This document shows positions 62,044 to 64,000 of a stretch of DNA of 64,000 nucleotides, piece by piece (within the stretch, counting starts at the first letter, position 1; every line of letters begins with the position of its first letter). The notes beneath the pieces are model-generated. The model searched no databases. It worked only from the letters and a program-made list of their open reading frames with translations, and was not told where the DNA came from. The translations under genes and the position numbers were made by a program. The DNA comes from DATLNF01 sp963765815 (GTDB lineage: Bacteria > Actinomycetota > Actinomycetes > BP-191), in the NCBI GenBank assembly GCA_963765815.1, contig CAVXXT010000007.1, positions 434,001-498,000 on the forward strand. Direction: 5' to 3'.

Positions 62044-63732
62044 ATGAGACGACGTCACCTCCCCGGTCGGCTGCGCGCGCTCCTCGGCGTGGTGGCGGTC
62101 GCCGGCGCACTCCTCGCCGTGCCCGCGCACGCCGTGCCCGCACCCGAGGGCTACACCTACACCGACATGTGGTTCACGTCGTTCGACGGCACCCAGCTGC
62201 ACGCCGGCGTCTTCCTGCCGAACGACCGCAAGGACGACGAGCGGCACCCGGTGCTGCTGACGTCGACGCCATACACGTCCCCGCGCGGCGGAGCCTCCGG
62301 CACGAACATGACCGGGCCGACGATCCGCTTCCCGGAGATGTTCGAGCACGCGGCGTGGCGCAAGGGCCGCTGGGCCTACGTGCAGGTCGACGTGCGCGGC
62401 TTCGGCGGCTCCGGCGGCTGCTTCCAGTACTACATGCCCGACGAGGCGCAGGACGTGAAGGTCGCGGTCGAGTGGGCCGCCGACCAGCCCTGGTCGACCG
62501 GCAAGGTCGGCATGTGGGGCAAGTCGTACGACGCGGCGCAGCAGGTGCTCGCGCTGGCCAGCCGGCCCCGCGGTCTCGCCGCGACCGTCATCCAGTCGCC
62601 GGGGCTCTCGTCGTACACCGCGCTCTGGATGAACGGCGTCCACTACGACCTCCCCGGTCGCTACCTGACCTCGCCGACGTACGCCGTCGACGACCTCGCG
62701 CCGACGCAGAACCAGGACAACCTCACGTCGCCGGAGTACGCCGCCGCGACCGCGAGCGGCTACACCGCCGACCCGACCTGCCGCACCGATGCCTTCGTCG
62801 GGATGAACGCGGTGGCCGACCGCAACGCGCCGTTCTGGATGGGCAAGGAGCCGTACTTCGGCGCGAAGGGCTCGACCGTGCCGACGTTCTGGTCGCACGG
62901 GTTCTGGGACGCCAACACCCGCCCGGTGCACCTCGACATCTGGAGCTCGCTGCGCGGGCCGAAGCAGGCGTGGTTCGGGCAGTACACCCATGTGCGCGGG
63001 CACGAGGAAGGCGTCGGCCGTGAGGGCTTCCTCGACGAGTCGGTGCGCTTCCTCGACCGCTACGTCCGCGGCGTGAAGGTCGCCAAGAAGGACCCGGTCA
63101 TCACCGTGCAGGAGGGCAACGGCGACGGTCGCTGGCGGACCGAGACGCAGTGGCCGCCGGCCGACGCGAAGCCGTGGACGATGCCGCTGCGCGCCGGCAG
63201 CTACGTCGACACCCAGGGCAACACCGGCGACGGCTCGAGCGCCGGGCAGGGGCACTGGTCGGTGACTGCGCCGCTGCCGTACGCCGCCCACCTCGCGGGT
63301 GAGCCGCAGCTGAGCGCGGAGGTGACGACGGTCGCACCGAGCGCGCAGGTGATCGCCCACCTCTACGACATCGACGAGAACGGCACGGCGACCTTGGTCA
63401 CGCGCGGCGCCTTCGCGTCGCTGCGCACGGGCGACATCACGGCGGCGTACCGGCTCTACCCGCAGGACTGGGTGTTCGGCGCGGGGCATCGCATCGGGTT
63501 GCACCTGTCGGCGGCGGACGGCAGCTGGTGGGCGCCGCCGGTCACCCAGACGACGGTCACGGTCAACGGCGGATCGGTGACCCTGCCGCTGCTCGGCATC
63601 GTCCGCGACAAGCACGTGGCCGGCGACATCAGCGACGGGATGAGCGGCTCGCCGTTCGACGTCGATAGCACGACCCTCGACGAGGCGACCGTCGAGACCG
63701 CGCCGCCCCCGAAGCAGCGCCGCCGAGGCTGA
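62044..63732 (+). CDS. Secreted CocE/X-Pro dipeptidyl-peptidase-like hydrolase
   Basis: A 562-residue secreted alpha/beta hydrolase. The signal peptide is residues 1-32, ending AHA. The S15 domain follows with VQVDVRGFGGSGG and nucleophile motif GMWGKSYDA (Ser about 161; the usual final Gly of GxSYxG is Ala after Asp). SHGFWDANTRP supplies the Asp and YTHVRGHEEG the His. A C-terminal jelly-roll domain (from about residue 400) is as in cocaine esterase. It interrupts the lysC-asd pair on the opposite strand. The substrate is unknown. Confidence 0.88.
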   Translation: MRRRHLPGRLRALLGVVAVAGALLAVPAHAVPAPEGYTYTDMWFTSFDGTQLHAGVFLPNDRKDDERHPVLLTSTPYTSPRGGASGTNMTGPTIRFPEMFEHAAWRKGRWAYVQVDVRGFGGSGGCFQYYMPDEAQDVKVAVEWAADQPWSTGKVGMWGKSYDAAQQVLALASRPRGLAATVIQSPGLSSYTALWMNGVHYDLPGRYLTSPTYAVDDLAPTQNQDNLTSPEYAAATASGYTADPTCRTDAFVGMNAVADRNAPFWMGKEPYFGAKGSTVPTFWSHGFWDANTRPVHLDIWSSLRGPKQAWFGQYTHVRGHEEGVGREGFLDESVRFLDRYVRGVKVAKKDPVITVQEGNGDGRWRTETQWPPADAKPWTMPLRAGSYVDTQGNTGDGSSAGQGHWSVTAPLPYAAHLAGEPQLSAEVTTVAPSAQVIAHLYDIDENGTATLVTRGAFASLRTGDITAAYRLYPQDWVFGAGHRIGLHLSAADGSWWAPPVTQTTVTVNGGSVTLPLLGIVRDKHVAGDISDGMSGSPFDVDSTTLDEATVETAPPPKQRRRG

Positions 63733-63740
63733 ACCCCCCG

Positions 63741-63813
63741 CGACTTCACCCAGCTGGACGTCGTGAATTGCCTGTCTAGGAGCCCGAACTCGACGTGGGA
63801 GTGGGTGAAGTCG
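63741..63813. repeat. Inverted repeat between convergent CocE-like and lysC genes
   Basis: CGACTTCACCCA (63741-63752) and TGGGTGAAGTCG (63802-63813), 12-bp perfect arms, with inner ACGTCG/CGACGT pairing in a 49-nt centre. It is a likely bidirectional terminator. Confidence 0.6.
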
Positions 63814-63827
63814 AGATTGTCAGGCGA

Positions 63828-64000
63828 CTAGCGGCCGGTGCCGCCGTGGACCTCGGCGAGCTCGCCGGTCGGGGCGTCGAGGTCGAACGCCGAGTGGATC
63901 GCGCGCACCGCAGCGGGTACGTCGGTGTCGCGGCAGACCACGGAGATGCGGATCGACGACGTCGAGATCATCTCCAGGTTGACGCCGGCGTCGGCGAGCG
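63828..64000 (-). CDS. lysC: Aspartokinase, C-terminal ACT-domain end (5' part outside window)
   Basis: 57 codons of the C-terminus are visible. LADAGVNLEMISTSSIRISV is the second ACT domain with the INxxMISTS-type allosteric loop that binds lysine or threonine, followed by VVCRDTDVPAAVRAIHSAFDL, the end of the beta subunit. The tail GELAEVHGGTGR is short. Direction and pathway match asd, from which it is split by the CocE-like gene. Confidence 0.9.
   Translation of the reverse strand, partial: LADAGVNLEMISTSSIRISVVCRDTDVPAAVRAIHSAFDLDAPTGELAEVHGGTGR

Noticed and set aside
1..64000. CRISPR arrays, insertion sequences, rRNA genes
   Set aside because: No regularly spaced direct repeats, transposase motifs or rRNA sequence were recognised; the only direct duplication is the pilin-like pair.

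Overview
The window is a stretch of core chromosome from a high-GC actinobacterium. Supporting signs are pervasive G/C codon bias, many GTG and some TTG starts with GGAGG-type ribosome binding sites, a WhiB-family regulator, BldG-like and RsiG-like regulators, MarP, a class E sortase and an actinobacterial Tad pilus locus. From memory, gene order follows the conserved block around Streptomyces coelicolor SCO3540-SCO3580 and Mycobacterium tuberculosis Rv3644c-Rv3683 and Rv3708c-Rv3709c. I cannot name a genus.

Layout. 1-2.6 kb: dacB (partial), ppa, a YcnI-like secreted protein, tRNA-Thr(CGU). 2.6-10.4 kb: the DNA replication cluster, namely a RicT-like PSP1 protein, holB, an MFS-thymidylate kinase fusion, topA and a conserved hypothetical. 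10.4-13.7 kb: proton-pumping pyrophosphatase and an anti-sigma/anti-anti-sigma pair (RsbW/BldG type). 13.9-18.2 kb: TerC transporter, DECH helicase with DUF1998, a membrane coiled-coil protein. 18.2-28.1 kb: a surface/secretion region with a secreted fibronectin-like protein, sortase E, zinc-ribbon membrane protein, two TadE-type pseudopilins, a tandemly duplicated DUF4244 pilin-like gene, tadC-tadB-tadA-ssd joined by 4-nt overlaps, and a 6C-type small RNA. 28.1-37.7 kb: HAD and histidine phosphatases, NAD(P)H-hydrate dehydratase, a non-canonical Fic protein, acetyl-CoA synthetase and small poorly conserved genes. 37.7-45.7 kb: MarP, DedA-PAP2 fusion, CoA-type NUDIX, TlpA-like thioredoxin, endonuclease III, RsiG-like c-di-GMP anti-sigma factor, alcohol dehydrogenase, Crp. 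45.7-56.3 kb: a large cyclase-ATPase-TPR regulator, MBL hydrolase, NUDIX, RidA, DUF4177, stomatin and NfeD, two ArsA-like ATPases, WblA/WhiB4-like regulator. 56.5-64 kb: class A penicillin-binding protein, YqeY, metallophosphoesterase, tRNA-Pro(CGG), DUF5703, asd, a secreted CocE-like hydrolase and the 3' end of lysC.

The sequence has two zones dense in single-base insertions and deletions (about 4.8-9.6 kb and 32.6-37.3 kb), breaking essential genes such as tmk, topA and acs into pieces that change frame repeatedly. Isolated slips occur near 10.24, 17.12, 39.66 and 49.02 kb. Because the pieces together read as intact conserved proteins, these are most simply read as sequencing or assembly errors. 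The affected entries are therefore annotated as whole loci.

The observations most worth following are: a shared TCCACAGAT motif upstream of four Tad-locus transcription starts; a 6C RNA with three C-rich loops just upstream of ssd; duplication of a pilin-like gene with its upstream region; an RsiG with one intact and one degraded c-di-GMP motif; several proteins whose catalytic residues are replaced (Fic, PAP2 domain, NfeD); and long-armed inverted repeats at gene ends, mostly between convergent genes.
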